Shown here piece after piece: positions 11,154 to 22,777 of a stretch of 64,000 nt of DNA; the first letter of the stretch is position 1, and the number at the start of each line of letters is the position of its first letter. The notes under the pieces are model-generated. The model was not told the DNA's origin. It ran no database searches and saw only the letters and a list, made by a program, of their open reading frames with translations. The stretch is from Acephala macrosclerotiorum (lineage: Eukaryota > Ascomycota > Leotiomycetes > Helotiales > Mollisiaceae): assembly GCA_014904845.1 (NCBI GenBank), contig MU119261.1:8516-72515 (forward strand), in the 5' to 3' direction. A program made the translations under genes and the position numbers.

Positions 11154-11878
11154 TCAAATCGACTGCTCATACAAAGTCCCGTTCTTGACCAACTTGGTAT
11201 CAACACCTGCTCCCCCAACATTGGCACCAGCCTTCGTCCACGGTCTGTACTTCTCCTCATCAATCGACGCCAACTTTGACACCACAATCTTGCTTCCTTC
11301 AGTCCGTACAGATCCTGGAAACTCATGATCATCGGTTTCCACTTATCGGCATCAATCCGATTCTCACACCCCTCCATTCTCAGCTCATCTTCAACATGTA
11401 CTCGCAGGATCTTGGCCTCAAGTGCAAGAACGAGTCCTGCCCGCCCCTGCACATCTTTCATCATTTCATGTACCCCAACCAATTCCGCCTCCATCTGAAC
11501 AGGACATTGCTGAATGCGAGGTGGGTTGACCAAGTCAGACGGAACTGGTGTTAAACCAGCGACTTCAAATTTGTCTTTGACATGGCGATATCCACGACTT
11601 TTCTTGCTAGCAGAAACAGGGCCGACTCCAGTAGTCTTGGCGAGAGCATTGATGTGGTCGCCCATGGAGTCAGAAGCGACGTTGAGGACGCATTGCTTGG
11701 TTCGTTGGAGATTGATGGTCGTTTTCGAGGAAGCGTCGAGACCGAGCATGCAGCGGTGGCCGAGCCACCAGGCTGACGATACTGGTGCGATGTTTGGGGT
11801 GCCGTCTTCGTTCTCGGTGGTGATAAGGACCACGATAGATCCCCAGTAGAGGATTGCTGGGGAGATTGTGGAATGCAT
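11154..11878 (-). pseudogene. Flavin-reductase-like (FMN-binding split barrel) protein, frameshifted near C-terminus
   Basis: Related to the flavin reductase/DIM6-NTAB family, which binds FMN in a split-barrel fold. ATG at 11878. The first 196 or so residues read well: AILYWGSIVVLITTENEDG, then NIAPVSSAWWLGHRC, GLDASSKTTINL, QCVLNVAS and a C-terminal WKPMIMSFQDLYGL. At about 11300 the expected ending (EGSKIVVSKLASIDEEKYRPW, stop at 11154) is in another frame, as if one base had been lost. The frame actually open continues to a stop at 11036 with an unrelated Arg/Trp-rich tail of about 80 residues. The core barrel residues are intact, so an altered but functional product is possible. A sequencing error would equally explain it. 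Classed as a probable recent pseudogene or allele. Confidence 0.65.
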
Positions 11879-13132
11879 GGTGCTTGACCGGTCGTGGTAT
11901 GCTAGTAGATCGAGTCTGAGGAGAGGTGGGAATGAGCTGGTCTGTCAACTTTAACAGCAGGAGTTTGGAGATCTTATATGTAAATTCAAATTGGTCCATG
12001 ACGAGAAAATTGTTCAAGTCCGCGCAACATTCAAAAACGCAACGGGAGGTGATAGCAGGAGTCACCTTGGACATAGCGAACTGTGGAGTTTGCCGTAGAA
12101 GTAGCCAAAGGGTATTTCTTTTCTTCCTGGGGCAGTACATGAAACCGGAATTTGGATGCAGTTGTGGTGTGAAGCACTGCTCCGATATCCTAGTCCTGCG
12201 CTCTGATTGGACATATCGAGGTCAAGTCCGAAAGTGCTCCAGAAATTGACGTCGGCAGGAGTCTGAGCCTCCCAAATCGTGATTTCATGGGCGTGTATCA
12301 TCCACCACACTAAGATCAAGCAGACATTCGAGGTAAAGTACCTCCGAGGAGGAGAAATGGCCTTCGCAGAGAGGCTCAACCCTAGCAAGGGATCGAAGGA
12401 GAAAAGTAAACATGCAGGTACAGTAACTGTGAACAACAAGAATATGCGATAGAAGTCATTCTCAGCTTCAACTCTCAGAACCACTTCAATTCCCTCATTC
12501 TCAAAGTCTGCACTTGCTTTTCGTGGATTGAAGACGAAAGAAGGTCAAGGAGAAAGGACGTCGTTCGCAAGGCGATTGAAGATGCCTCAAGTGCCATCAT
12601 GTAAACCGCAATTTCAACATCGACGACGTGGCGATGCCCTCCATAATTCTGATCAACCACTCTCCAAACACTTATCGTCATTTCCAACTTCCGCTTTCAA
12701 TACAGTGGTCGTACGTATCGCGGCGAAGCGCCAAACTCGACAATTGCCCAGAGCTTTATCTAACTTTCGCAACGAGATGTCTGGTCAGCTTTCAAAATTC
12801 GGTCGCCCTGCTCGAATATATTTGATCTCATTGGATCATCTTACGACACTTTTCCAGTGCGGCTGAAGAGCCCCCAAACGGATCTAAAGTAGTAGGTGTC
12901 AACGGCCTTTGCAGAATAGGCACTAACCCGCTTCCTGGGGATTGGCCTTCGAGTACGGAGGCATGGGCGCTGCGTTTGAAATAAGTATCAATGACACTTT
13001 CTCATTAGTTATCTTTCTGTCAGCTGAAGCTTTGTTGTTCTTGTTTTGCTGTTTGCTTGTTGTATTTTGCTGGTTTAAACTGTGTTTCTTGTTCCTCAAG
13101 ATTCTACCTCGTTGCATTGAACATCTCTTACA
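11879..13132. other. Intergenic, nothing recognised
   Basis: About 1.25 kb upstream of both the flavin-reductase-like gene (minus) and the hemerythrin relic (plus). Several open frames of 60-156 codons overlap on both strands. None has domain-like character or consistent splice structure. No RNA gene or repeat seen. Confidence 0.4.
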
Positions 13133-13756
13133 ATGGGCCAGTCGCCCATCCAGATCACAAAACAATGGGCAGATGGCCCTTTCAACTTCTTGAGACCCCT
13201 TGAAAACGCCGTAACGTATATCACCCCCTCCAAATCTCCAAATCGCATCTCACAACCCCCAGATCACAGACTTAAAAGTCGAGCCCAAATCCATCCACGC
13301 CGCTACAGAAATGGCCCTAGTCCACAACCTCTTCATCCGCATCCTAAACTGCATCTACCTCCAAGCCTCCAACATCTTCCCTTAAAACAAGAAAGACGTT
13401 TCTGATTTCGCAATCTTCATGCACGTCTGGTGCGTCACCATCTACGAACACCACGGCAACGAAGAAAAATACTTCTTTCCCTGGCTTGAAAAATCCATCA
13501 ATAAAGAAAGATTCATGGACAAGAATGTTGTACAACATCATGCTTTCAATCCTGGATTGGATAAGTTTGAAGCTTATGTGGAGGCGTTGAGGGAGGGAAA
13601 GGGGAGTTTGATGGGAAGAAAGTGGTTAGCTTAATTGATGGATTTGGGACGACGTTGACGGATCATTTGAGGGATGAGATTGTGACTTTTGAGACATTGG
13701 AGGAGTTTGAGGGGATGGTGGATTGGAAGGCTTGGAATGTGGTGAATTTCTCGTTG

Positions 13757-13764
13757 AATTCTAT
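13757..13764. repeat. Left 8 bp target-site duplication of the large element
   Basis: AATTCTAT immediately outside the left inverted repeat. The right copy differs only at the last base (T versus C). Confidence 0.75.
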
Positions 13765-16700
13765 CAGAGTGGCCAATAAGTCAATCAATTGATCAACTGA
13801 CTTACGACTGATTTAAATAAGCTATTCAATTGACCATTCTGATCTTGTAAATCATTCAATTAAGGACTAGTTCAGTTTATTATTAATTGATTAATTGATA
13901 GCTTTTTATTTCGTGATTTTAAAGTGCTTTTAGTGGGATTTTTAGTGTTTTTAAAAAGTGTTTTTAGTATTTTGAAAAAGATTTCGAATCGAAAAAATCT
14001 AATAAAAAGCTTTTGATTGATTAAAATAAGCGAACTAGAATACAATAAAAACACTATTTTTTTTTTCTTTTCTTTTTTTATCAATACTATTATTACTCTT
14101 ATTTCGATTTGCTTTAAAATCAATAATTTTATTTATTATTATATTAAAATTATTTTTAGTATTTTCTATTATTAATATTACAATATTAAAATTCGATTTT
14201 ACGACTTTTGTAATTAATACTTTTAATCGAATACGAATCAAATCGTCTAAAAATATTAATCGAATTTAGCGCGATAAATATTGACGTTCTACGCTTTATT
14301 ATAACGACTTCTACGATCTATACAAACTTTTTTCAAATAATTTTACAAATAATTATTCACTATACAAAATTGAAAAGTTTTTATTTAATAATCGATTTAT
14401 TATTGTAATTCGTTTGCAATCAAATTATATTATCATTAAAACAATTAAAAAACTTCGAATTTTTTGAGTTTAATTCTTTAAATACATAATTAACAATAAT
14501 AGAAAAAAAAAGAAAAAAGTACTTATATTATTATAAGTATACAAATTTTGTAAATACGTTTTTTTTTTTATTATATTTTTTAGTACTAATTTATTCAAAT
14601 TATTATAATTTTAAATTCTCGAGATACAAAAAGTACTATTTCGATTTAAATATACTCGATAACGCGAAAACTCATTTTTTTAAAATCTACTACTTTAATA
14701 AAAAAAAAAAATACTTAAAGAATTAAATTAAACAAAAACATTGAAAAAATACAATTATTTGATATTATCAAAAGATTATACGAAAAAATTATACTATTCT
14801 ACTAATAAAAATTTCTCAACGCATTCATAGAATAAATTATTCTTAATAATATTAAACACCGAAAAACTACGTTTTAACGATTTTTAAGATTATTTAAACT
14901 AATTAACAAAAAAATTATTATTACTGTACTACAATTTTATTTTACAATAGAAAATTAAATTTATAAATACTTTTACTATTTTGAATTTACTATTATAAAA
15001 AAACTCAAACGCGTCAAATCGAGAATATTTATTTTATTTGATAACTAAAAATCGAAACGCGAAAAGATCTCACTTTTTAGTATTATAATACATTTTATTA
15101 ATAAATACAATATTATTATTATACGATTAATTGATTTTTTCGAAATTTTTGATCACGAAAAAACTAATATTAATATATTCAATCGATTTTCTTATATTTT
15201 GACAATATTTCAATATATCGATTATAAGAATTTACTATAGTAACTCACAATAATAAATACATAGTAATACTTGAAATATTATTATTTTAATATTTTTTGT
15301 GTAAAAAATAAAATTAAATATACAAATTAATATTGTATTTTTAATATTTAATTCAATGTACCGTTTTTTACTTTCTTTTCAAACGATTTAATATTAACGA
15401 AAACAATTTAAATTACTTCGTTTTTAATAACGCGTTAAATAACGATATTATACTTATTAAACTTATAAAAAAAAATTTATTCGTTTTTAAAAAACGATAC
15501 TTTTATTATTTCGATTATATTTTCAATTTTATTATCAAATTTTACTTTTACAATTAAAATCAATTTATTTAAAACGAAAAATTCAAAGCAATAAAAAAAA
15601 ATAAACATTAAAAATTATAAAAATAACGTAAAAAATTAAAAAAACTTTATAATCTAATAATTCACGTTATAATCTCTAATAAACGTATTAATATTTTTAT
15701 TATTTTTCAATAAACTAACAATAATAATATCGCAACAAAAAAAACTTAAAAATTAATTTTAAATAATAATATACGCTAAAACGCGTTTTATACTATAATA
15801 TGTCGCGTTTTTGAATTTCGAATTACTTTTAATAATTATACTTTGAAATTACGAATATTGAAAAAATCGTTCAATAAAAAAATCGATAAATAAAATTATA
15901 TTAACAATAAAAAGTAAATAACTTTAAAAATTATTTATAATTATTTAAAACTTTTTTTTCGTATTATTAAAAACTTAAAAAACAACGTAAATATATAAAA
16001 TAGCGTTTATAAAACTTTTTATAACTTTTTATAAAAAATTCTTCTTATTTTCGATTTTCTATTTAATTATTAGAAAAACTTCGAATAACGCACTAAAAAC
16101 AGCGAATTCTATTTTTATTTCAATATATAAAAGTCTATTACTCTCGCTTAAAATACGACGAAAAAGTATTACAATAAAATCGATCTTTTAATCGCGTAAA
16201 TAACAATTATAATTTTATATTTTCGTTTTAAAATAAAATACTTCGAAAACAATTAAAAAACAATAAATTTAATAAAACACGTTATATTTATTAAAACAAA
16301 AATAAAAAAACTGTAAATTAATAAATACAAAAAAACTATAGTATTAAAATCCCATGAATCTCTCGAAATTTTTACTTTTTAATAATCTAAAAAAATCAAT
16401 TTCTTTAAAAAATTGCTCAATAAAATAACGCTAATCTCTATAAAAAACGAAAAAAAAGAAATCGAAATATTAATTGTTACGAAAAACCAATAAACTATAT
16501 ATTTAAAAAAATTACAATATACTAAAAAAAGCGCTATTAAATACTAATTGAAAAAAAAGATTAAATAATTTCAATTTATTTAAATAATATACGATTTTTT
16601 TGCAATTTCTGCGATGAATTCAAAGTGCGAGCGTATTTTCTCTTCAATTTCTAAACAGACAACTCCATACAATTCTAGCCTTACAAGAGAGACTTTGTAA

Positions 16701-16937
16701 CATCAAAAAGCGTTAAACAATTAGTAAAGACGTAGTACGATTAAAATAGAATTGGCCTTTAGAGCTAGTCTAATAAATTTTATTACAAAATAATATATCA
16801 TCATTTTTGACTTTAAGCTTATAAGCTAGCTGATCAATTGATAATTTAAACTGATAAATTGATCGGTTTCTGATCAATCATTCAATTGGCCGAATGGCCA
16901 ACTGATTAACTGACTGACTGACTTATTGGCCACTCTG
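13765..16937. mobile_element. A/T-rich RIP-degraded hAT-like DNA transposon
   Basis: 3173 bp, almost entirely A/T, with no surviving transposase frame. The ends are inverted repeats: the left end begins CAGAGTGGCCAATAAGTCA and the reverse complement of the right end begins CAGAGTGGCCAATAAGTCAG. Flanking 8 bp duplications are AATTCTAT (13757-13764) and AATTCTAC (16938-16945), differing by one C/T transition. An 8 bp duplication and CAG-type ends fit the hAT superfamily. Orientation is unknown. The element sits inside a hemerythrin-gene exon. RIP is inferred from composition. Short A/I/K/N-rich frames inside are composition artefacts. Confidence 0.85.
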
Positions 16938-16945
16938 AATTCTAC
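16938..16945. repeat. Right 8 bp target-site duplication of the large element
   Basis: AATTCTAC directly after the right inverted repeat. Joining the host sequence through one copy restores continuity of the hemerythrin relic. Confidence 0.75.
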
Positions 16946-17158
16946 TCTGGGATCTCTACGGGTTCCTGGGCTAACTTGGTGTGAAAGATTACGAGATTCC
17001 GGTGGTGATGACAAATTTCGATGTTCCGTTTGAAGCGCCATATCATCAGACTGTTTGACCTGCCGTTCCATGGTTTGCGACGTTGATCTTTCGATGGATT
17101 TATCTTCCTAGAAACAAGGGCGCCTGGAGATTTTCCTGTTGTGATAGCTATGGGATAC

Positions 17159-17413
17159 CAGCGTGACCAAAAAAAATCAAGTTAATCAATTATGTAATTA
17201 ATTAACTTGATTAGGTTAGATTATATTATGATTATCGCTTTTTGAAAAAAATCTTGATTATAATTAATAGTAAAAATTTATATACAAATAATCAAGATTC
17301 TAATTGATTAAATTAAGATTTTCTTGATCAGATTAGAATATGATTATAAGTATATTTCCATGATTAGATTATGATTAGGACCCTATAATCTAATCTAATC
17401 ATTTTGTACGCTG
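17159..17413. mobile_element. 255 bp hAT-like MITE
   Basis: Short non-autonomous element with inverted ends starting CAGCGT (left CAGCGTGACCAAAA, right end reverse-complemented CAGCGTACAAAATG). It is flanked by perfect 8 bp duplications TGGGATAC at 17151-17158 and 17414-17421. The interior is A/T-rich and full of AATCTAATC-type repeats and a palindrome around TTAATTAACTTGATTA. There is no coding capacity. Removing it with one duplication joins the hemerythrin relic in frame (SYG then IPKELEF). The hAT-like label comes from the duplication length and CAG end only. Confidence 0.85.
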
Positions 17414-17447
17414 TGGGATACCCAAGGAATTGGAGTTTGTTGATTAG

Positions 17448-19281
17448 CGCGATTGTACGAAGTTGAAATCATGAAGTTCATATCCTTGGACTCGATGCTC
17501 TCCATGATCTTTACCAGTGCCTCGATTCGTGCTGGAAACTTTCTCACGCTGCACAAACTTATTGTTCTATAAGCAACTCGTCCGACAAGAGTGCATCTCA
17601 GACGACAGCTACAGTCTCTCGTCGGGTATTATTGATAAAAAGTGCCTTGACGGCACAGGGAGTCTTGGAAAGACAAGCTTTGGCAAACTTCCACAGCAGA
17701 GACGAACTTACGCTTTCAGAGAAGAGATCCAAGCGGCGTATCGCACTATGGCAGTGAATGCTACTTAGCTCACGTCGGATCTTGACCTCAATTTTGCAGC
17801 TTCAGGCTTCGGGCTTCGGGCTTCACTGTTGACGTGAACGAGGAGACTGGAGAATCCGGAGCTCGCCAGTCACGGGGACTAGGGTCATAGGCAACGTTCC
17901 AGGTTGACATTGGCTGAGAGAGCTCCTTTCCTTTCTTATCAATGAACTTTACATAGCCCAACCAAAAAGAGTTCATGTGCTTTTAGTTGCACAAAGAGAG
18001 GGACTGAGATGCTTGGCAGTCCGATAAAGCGACGAATGCAATTTATTTCTGCTTCGCCTTCCACGACGAGGACATAAAACTTCATACAAGAGGCTTTGAT
18101 CATTCTGGCTCTTCAAAGACAATAAACACTTTCAACAAGGATTTCCTGACTTGTAATCGTATTGCGGCTCTTCCCAAGACCCGATCGCCACTCGGCAAAG
18201 ACACCATCTTGGCGGGGTAAAGACCTCATGCAACCCTCACAATGACGCCGACCAAGACCTTTCCAAGAATCCCTCCTGCATAACATCCAAAACAGCAGAT
18301 ACCAGCCTCGCACAAAGATCTCATTTCTCAGCAAACAAAAAGCATGAGACGAGTCCAAAGTTCCATTGGCAGGGAGAGGCCAGACTCCATAGCCGCCCAG
18401 ACTCTCGACTTGCACAGCCCCCTTAGATGCGCTAAACCGTATCAAGCAACACCCCTCTCTGAGCACCAAACCTCAGTGCACAGCGCAACTCGGTGGGGAG
18501 CCTGTTCGCCTCACTCCACTTCATGACATAGCGACAGCGAGAATCTTCCACCTAGACGACCTGACGCCCTAGAACTCAGCCTGCTGGACCCAGAGATTGA
18601 CCATAGTGCGACTGCTCCCTCTTTTACAACGACGCATTGCTACTGAGGCATCTCCCGGGAAAGGTGTGACGACGGCCTGTTTGCGCGATCCCCCACGAGT
18701 GTCCTAGCCACGACGACTACTTCTTTTCTGGTCGGCGGATTTGCTTTATACCTGCATTGTCTTTGATTGAGGCTCCTGGAGACGTTGCAGGTTAAGAGGA
18801 GGATAGAAGGATAGATTGTATTGTTGGTATGTTCTGGCGGCACTCTTTGGAGGGATCCCATTGCTGACAGCCGTGTCTTGTGCAGAATTCGTCGTGCCTC
18901 CCGAGCGTACCGAAGAAAAGATTGCAAATCAAAGGCGACTTTGACAAATTGGAAGAGGAATAGAGCTGTATGGACCATATCCGTCTGTTTGGGGACTTGT
19001 GTTGATTGTGTGTTGCGAAGGCTCAGATTGCATTGCCCACCTCAACAGCACTTGTATTTGGACGTCCAGACGAGTAGGGATCATACGCATGTGAACTCCG
19101 CCTCAACCAATTCACCGGGCGGAGGACGAGGCTGACTCTTCAGTTCGCAGGTACTATTATCCGTATCACTAGTATCAATTACCCCGATCTCGAACGGCTT
19201 CCTAAGTCCATCGACGTCCACGGGCTACGAACGAACACAATCGAACACATCCACATCTAGTTTTGAACTGCAAGAGCAAAG
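17448..19281. other. Intergenic region upstream of NCS-1
   Basis: About 1.8 kb between the hemerythrin relic and NCS-1. Frames of 60-118 codons occur on both strands without domain-like character. The part nearest 19282 is the NCS-1 promoter and leader, with several short upstream ATGs. A tandem GCTTCGG phrase lies near 17807-17823. No RNA gene was recognised. Confidence 0.4.
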
Positions 19282-20068
19282 ATGGGAAAATCGTAAGCAG
19301 GAACTCCGGTTGCGCAGGACAAGGCGACGACTTTGCGAACACCGAGCTGACGCGCCGCAACAGGCAATCCAAGCTCTCCCAAGAGCAACTAAATGAGTTG
19401 CAGCGCTCAACCCATTTTGACAAGAAGGAGTTGCAGCAATGGTACAAGGGTATACTATAATTCCACCTCCGAAAGAGCTGTATGCTAAGTAGCCTGCCCA
19501 GGTTTCTTGAAGGATTGTCCTTCAGGCATGCTTACTAAGGACGAGTTTCAGAAGATTTACCGGCAGTTCTTTCCCTTTGGTGACCCCTCCTCATTCGCAG
19601 ATTATGTCTTCAATGTCTTCGATAGCGACAAGTCCGGCTCCATCGATTTCAAGGAATTCATTTGTGCATTGAGCGTCACAAGCAGGGGAAAGATGGAGGA
19701 TAAGCTGGATTGGGCATTCCAACTCTACGACATCGATGGCGATGGAAAGATTAGCTATGATGAGATGTTGGCAATTGTTGAGGCTATCTACAAGATGGTA
19801 TGTCTTCCAACCTACGTTGAATTGGGTCACGTGCCTCTTTACATTTCCATCGCTTCCCCTGGGACCTGAATGCTAATCTACAATGAAGGTCGGATCAATG
19901 GTCAAGCTACCCGCCGACGAAGACACCCCCGAAAAACGAGTCAGGAAGATCTTCCGCATGATGGACAAAGACGAGAACGGCAGCTTGGACATGGAAGAAT
20001 TCAAGGAGGGCAGCAAGCGGGATGAGACGATCGTATCGGCTCTATCTCTCTACGATGGATTGGTCTGA
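19282..20068 (+). CDS. ncs1: Neuronal calcium sensor 1 / frequenin homologue
   Basis: Calcium-binding, N-myristoylated regulator. In fungi it controls phosphatidylinositol 4-kinase (Pik1) and calcium tolerance at Golgi and plasma membranes. Four exons: 19282-19292 (11 bp), 19364-19449, 19502-19797 and 19889-20068. Phases agree and give exactly 190 aa, the canonical NCS-1 length. The split N-terminus reads [13 protein letters not shown], a myristoylation signal made only after splicing of the tiny first exon. EF1 is degenerate (around [13 protein letters not shown]), as in the whole family. EF2 ([12 protein letters not shown]), EF3 ([12 protein letters not shown]) and EF4 ([12 protein letters not shown]) keep their calcium ligands. 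The gene ends in YDGLV. A promoter-type leader lies upstream and a short (GATGC)n tract lies just downstream. Confidence 0.97.
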
Positions 20069-21490
20069 GTTCGAGTGATTGGTTTTTCCTTTGGTGGCGT
20101 TTTCTCAGAGCGTGTGACTGCTCGTCTGTATTATGGTTCATGGTTGCGATGCGATGCGATGCGATGAATTGAGCTGAGTTGACGATGAATGCGAATGATT
20201 ACATTTTCTTGAGGGCATGGCTGGATGGGTGGGTGGTGAAGATGCAAAATTAGATCAGTGCGTGAGGGAGTGGAATATATGAATGAAGAACATGCAACTC
20301 AGGCTCAGCTAGTGGCTGTGAAGTATTTCATGTTGGGTGAGATGATTGGGTCTGTGATGCTACTCGAATGGCTGCCAACTTGGCGCCCGCTCGCTGCGCC
20401 AGTGATAACTGCTATGATCATGTCTGCCCTGCGCGTTATTGCATCAGCGATCCCTCTAGACAGTGATCAGCAAGCCATCTATCCCTTTTCAAATTTAACA
20501 ATTGAAGGCGATTCGTTGGGATTCATGCCCGTCGTCAATGGCTTCTGAATGGGAAGACATGCTTTTGATTTTGCTATGCACTTTAAAAGGGGGCTTAAAC
20601 GGGTTAACGCATGACTATCGTCCATTAACAATTTGACATAGCTCTTCATGAACCATTTTACGTTGCTAGTCCAAAGCAGCACTTCCAATCCACTCACCCA
20701 CCGGCTCATTCTCGTAGCGAGGACAAGCTCTCTTTCTTTCGCTTGCAAGTTAAAAAGTTCTAAAGAATATAATAAAGTCTAATACCCAAGGAAACTTGCT
20801 GGCGATCAGAACGGTCATCAACACGTCCCTTCGGCTGGCAAGCTTTTTACTTATTTGGTCTTATACGGATGGTAATGAGACCTCTTTCGGGCCGGAGTGA
20901 AGCTGGTGCGTGAGAGGTGCAAGAGTTGATGTTTTGTCTGGAGATATTAAGGAGGGAGATGCTGATTGCTTACATTGTTCCTAGTGTCCCATTACGCTCA
21001 ACTTCCTTATCTGGGATGTCAGCTTTAGTTGTAATGCTCTTTCTCAACTGGCATATCAGGAACGAATATTCCCCGGTTAAGGAACAAAGGGTCTCATGCC
21101 AGTCTCTAAGATGTCTTTGCCATTGATGGCTAGATCAGACTCTTCTATGCCTATTTCCCCTTGACTAAGCGAAGTGAAAGGGGGACAAAATCATACGGAA
21201 GTAGACCCTTGAGCAGTACGCTCCACCACGATTAGCTACAGCTGCTCTTCAGTCTCCGGGTTTCCATACTTCTGAGAGATTTCGGCATCCAAAACTATCA
21301 TCCTCGTTGATTCCCCAACGGTCTGAAGACACACTAGCGACGACATTATAGTGCCGTCACCCTCATCGTTGCCTCGACGGCCTGAGGACTTCGACGCACT
21401 ATGAATATCAACTTTAAAGCCCCCATATTCCACAAACTTTTGTAAGCTTTCCAGAAAGAACAACAAATAGCCAAGATCAAATCACCAACA
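20069..21490. other. Intergenic with short (GATGC)n tract
   Basis: About 1.4 kb. A pentanucleotide tandem of about four GATGC/GCGAT units lies near 20148-20166 in the NCS-1 3' flank. Frames of 70-96 codons on either strand show no conserved character. The last part is the promoter of the gene at 21491. Confidence 0.45.
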
Positions 21491-22449
21491 ATGTGCCTCC
21501 TTCCCGAGCCGTTCTCTGACTTGCGGGATCGCGATTACCTCGATCTAGGATTCTGTCAAAGTATCGAGGCCTACCCACGCCCCAAATTCGCCTCCGTTCC
21601 CATTCGCAGGGCTCCTCAAGTCATCGAGCGCGTTCGCATCCAGCTAGACAAGGCAAAGGTTCTCAGGGCCGTCGCGGTAATTCCGGGCAAGGTTGATGAG
21701 CTTGAGAGACGCCGCATTGGTATCATATCGTACATGAGAGAGCAATTCGTCACCCAGGACATTATCCAGAAACTCATAGCCGTCTACCGTGGCTCTGGAG
21801 TTCAAGGCTTCGTTTCTGGAGCATGGGGACTGTCTGTTGAGGATCCGAAGTCTGACGATCCGTACCATGAGAAAGGTTATGGCTGGCATCTGTATCCCTA
21901 CGAGATTGAGATTTGGATCTGTAAATATTTGTCCCCATCTGAATTAACAGAAGACTAATCTTGCTCACAGGCTGGTCGAACATGTGGTCCCACGACGCGT
22001 CCGCTACTGCGCTCCGCCAATGTACCAACATCCTGAATCCGTATCTCTATGGTCATTCCACCCCCCAGATTTACCACGTTGATTTCTCCGTCGCTTCCGA
22101 GTTCCTCTCTGCCGCCTCGGTTATCGATGCCCTCCCAACTACAAATTTCATCGAATCCCATCTCCTCTCCACCCCGCTGACTGAGATCTGGACCTACAAT
22201 TTTGGCGCGGAAATCTCCCAACAGGACGAGGACAGAATGAGGATGATGAAGAAGGACCTGGGTGTGACAATTGGTCACGTTGTTGAGAAGCAGAACATGG
22301 GCAGAAGAGAGTGGTACACGAGAAAGGACATTATGGACTGTCTTGTAGTGATGGTTAGGGAGGGAGGAAAGTGGGATAAGATTGACGATAGGTGGGGTTT
22401 GGACTTTGTTGATAAGACGATATCCTGTGTTGAGTTTGCGTCTTTCTGA
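21491..22449 (+). CDS. Hypothetical protein, two exons, about 302 aa
   Basis: Not recognised. Exon 1 21491-21920 and exon 2 21971-22449 are joined across a 50 bp intron (GTAAAT...CTCACAG) that contains an early stop if retained. The product is soluble-looking, without signal peptide or membrane spans. The first half is rich in Arg/Glu helices (VIERVRIQLDKAKVLRAVAV, then ELERRRIGIISYMREQFVTQ). The second half contains aromatic segments such as YGWHLYPYEIEIWICWSNMW and TEIWTYNFGAEISQQDEDRM, ending DKTISCVEFASF. Splicing is well supported by phase, so this is probably a genuine gene. Function unknown, no informative neighbour. Confidence 0.65.
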
Positions 22450-22777
22450 GGATGAGCATGTCGATTGCATCTAAGGCTAGATTCGAGCTTCCACGTGGCT
22501 TGGGTCAATTCTAGCATACACGGGCATTGATTAGGATGCGTCATTAGCTACCGGTACTCCAGCCAGCCTCATGTGAGGTCTCTTATGTATGAAGAAGATA
22601 CATGCAAGACCGTTTTCTGCGTGAAAAAGCGTACCCAGTGCTCCGGCCTTGCCGATTTTCTCAGCCCGCTGTCTCGACCAGATTGATCTCTGGCAACTAT
22701 CCGGCAAGGTAATATGACAATCCAACCTGCTCCGTAGTGAAATCAAAGTGAGGCCTGAACACCCAGAACGCTGACCA
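22450..22777. other. Intergenic, nothing recognised
   Basis: Convergent 3' flanks of the gene ending at 22449 and the relic ending at 22778. No coding or RNA signal was seen. Confidence 0.4.

Larger units (their letters stand above)
13133..17447 (+). pseudogene. Hemerythrin (HHE) domain protein gene, disrupted by two transposon insertions
   Basis: The intact ancestor would be a small cytoplasmic di-iron hemerythrin-like protein. The start MGQSPIQITKQWADGPFN is followed by an intron at about 13210-13259, after which ITDLKVEPKSIHAATEMALVH, then TIYEHHGNEEKYFFPWLEK and VQHHAFNPGLDKFEAYV give the expected iron-ligand histidines and HHxxEE. Decay is extensive: an in-frame TAA at 13383 where CAA is expected (C-to-T type change), a frameshift near 13600, a 3.17 kb insertion at 13765-16937, a further frame change and TAA/TGA codons after it, then VVMTNFDVPFEAPYHQT and WIYLPRNKGAWRF. 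A 255 bp insertion at 17159-17413 interrupts the tail, which resumes IPKELEFVD before a stop at 17445. Identification rests on the histidine motifs and overall layout, and is good. Confidence 0.85.

Noticed and set aside
12062..12866. Several overlapping frames on both strands
   Set aside because: Mutually overlapping, no conserved motif or splice structure. Treated as intergenic.
13872..14241. Two Ile/Lys/Asn-rich minus-strand frames
   Set aside because: They lie inside the A/T-rich transposon, and their composition explains them fully.
16874..17071. 65-codon minus-strand frame
   Set aside because: Crosses the transposon/host boundary and is antisense to the hemerythrin relic.
17517..17768. 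83-codon plus-strand frame after the MITE
   Set aside because: No ATG-supported conserved protein, and composition is not distinctive.
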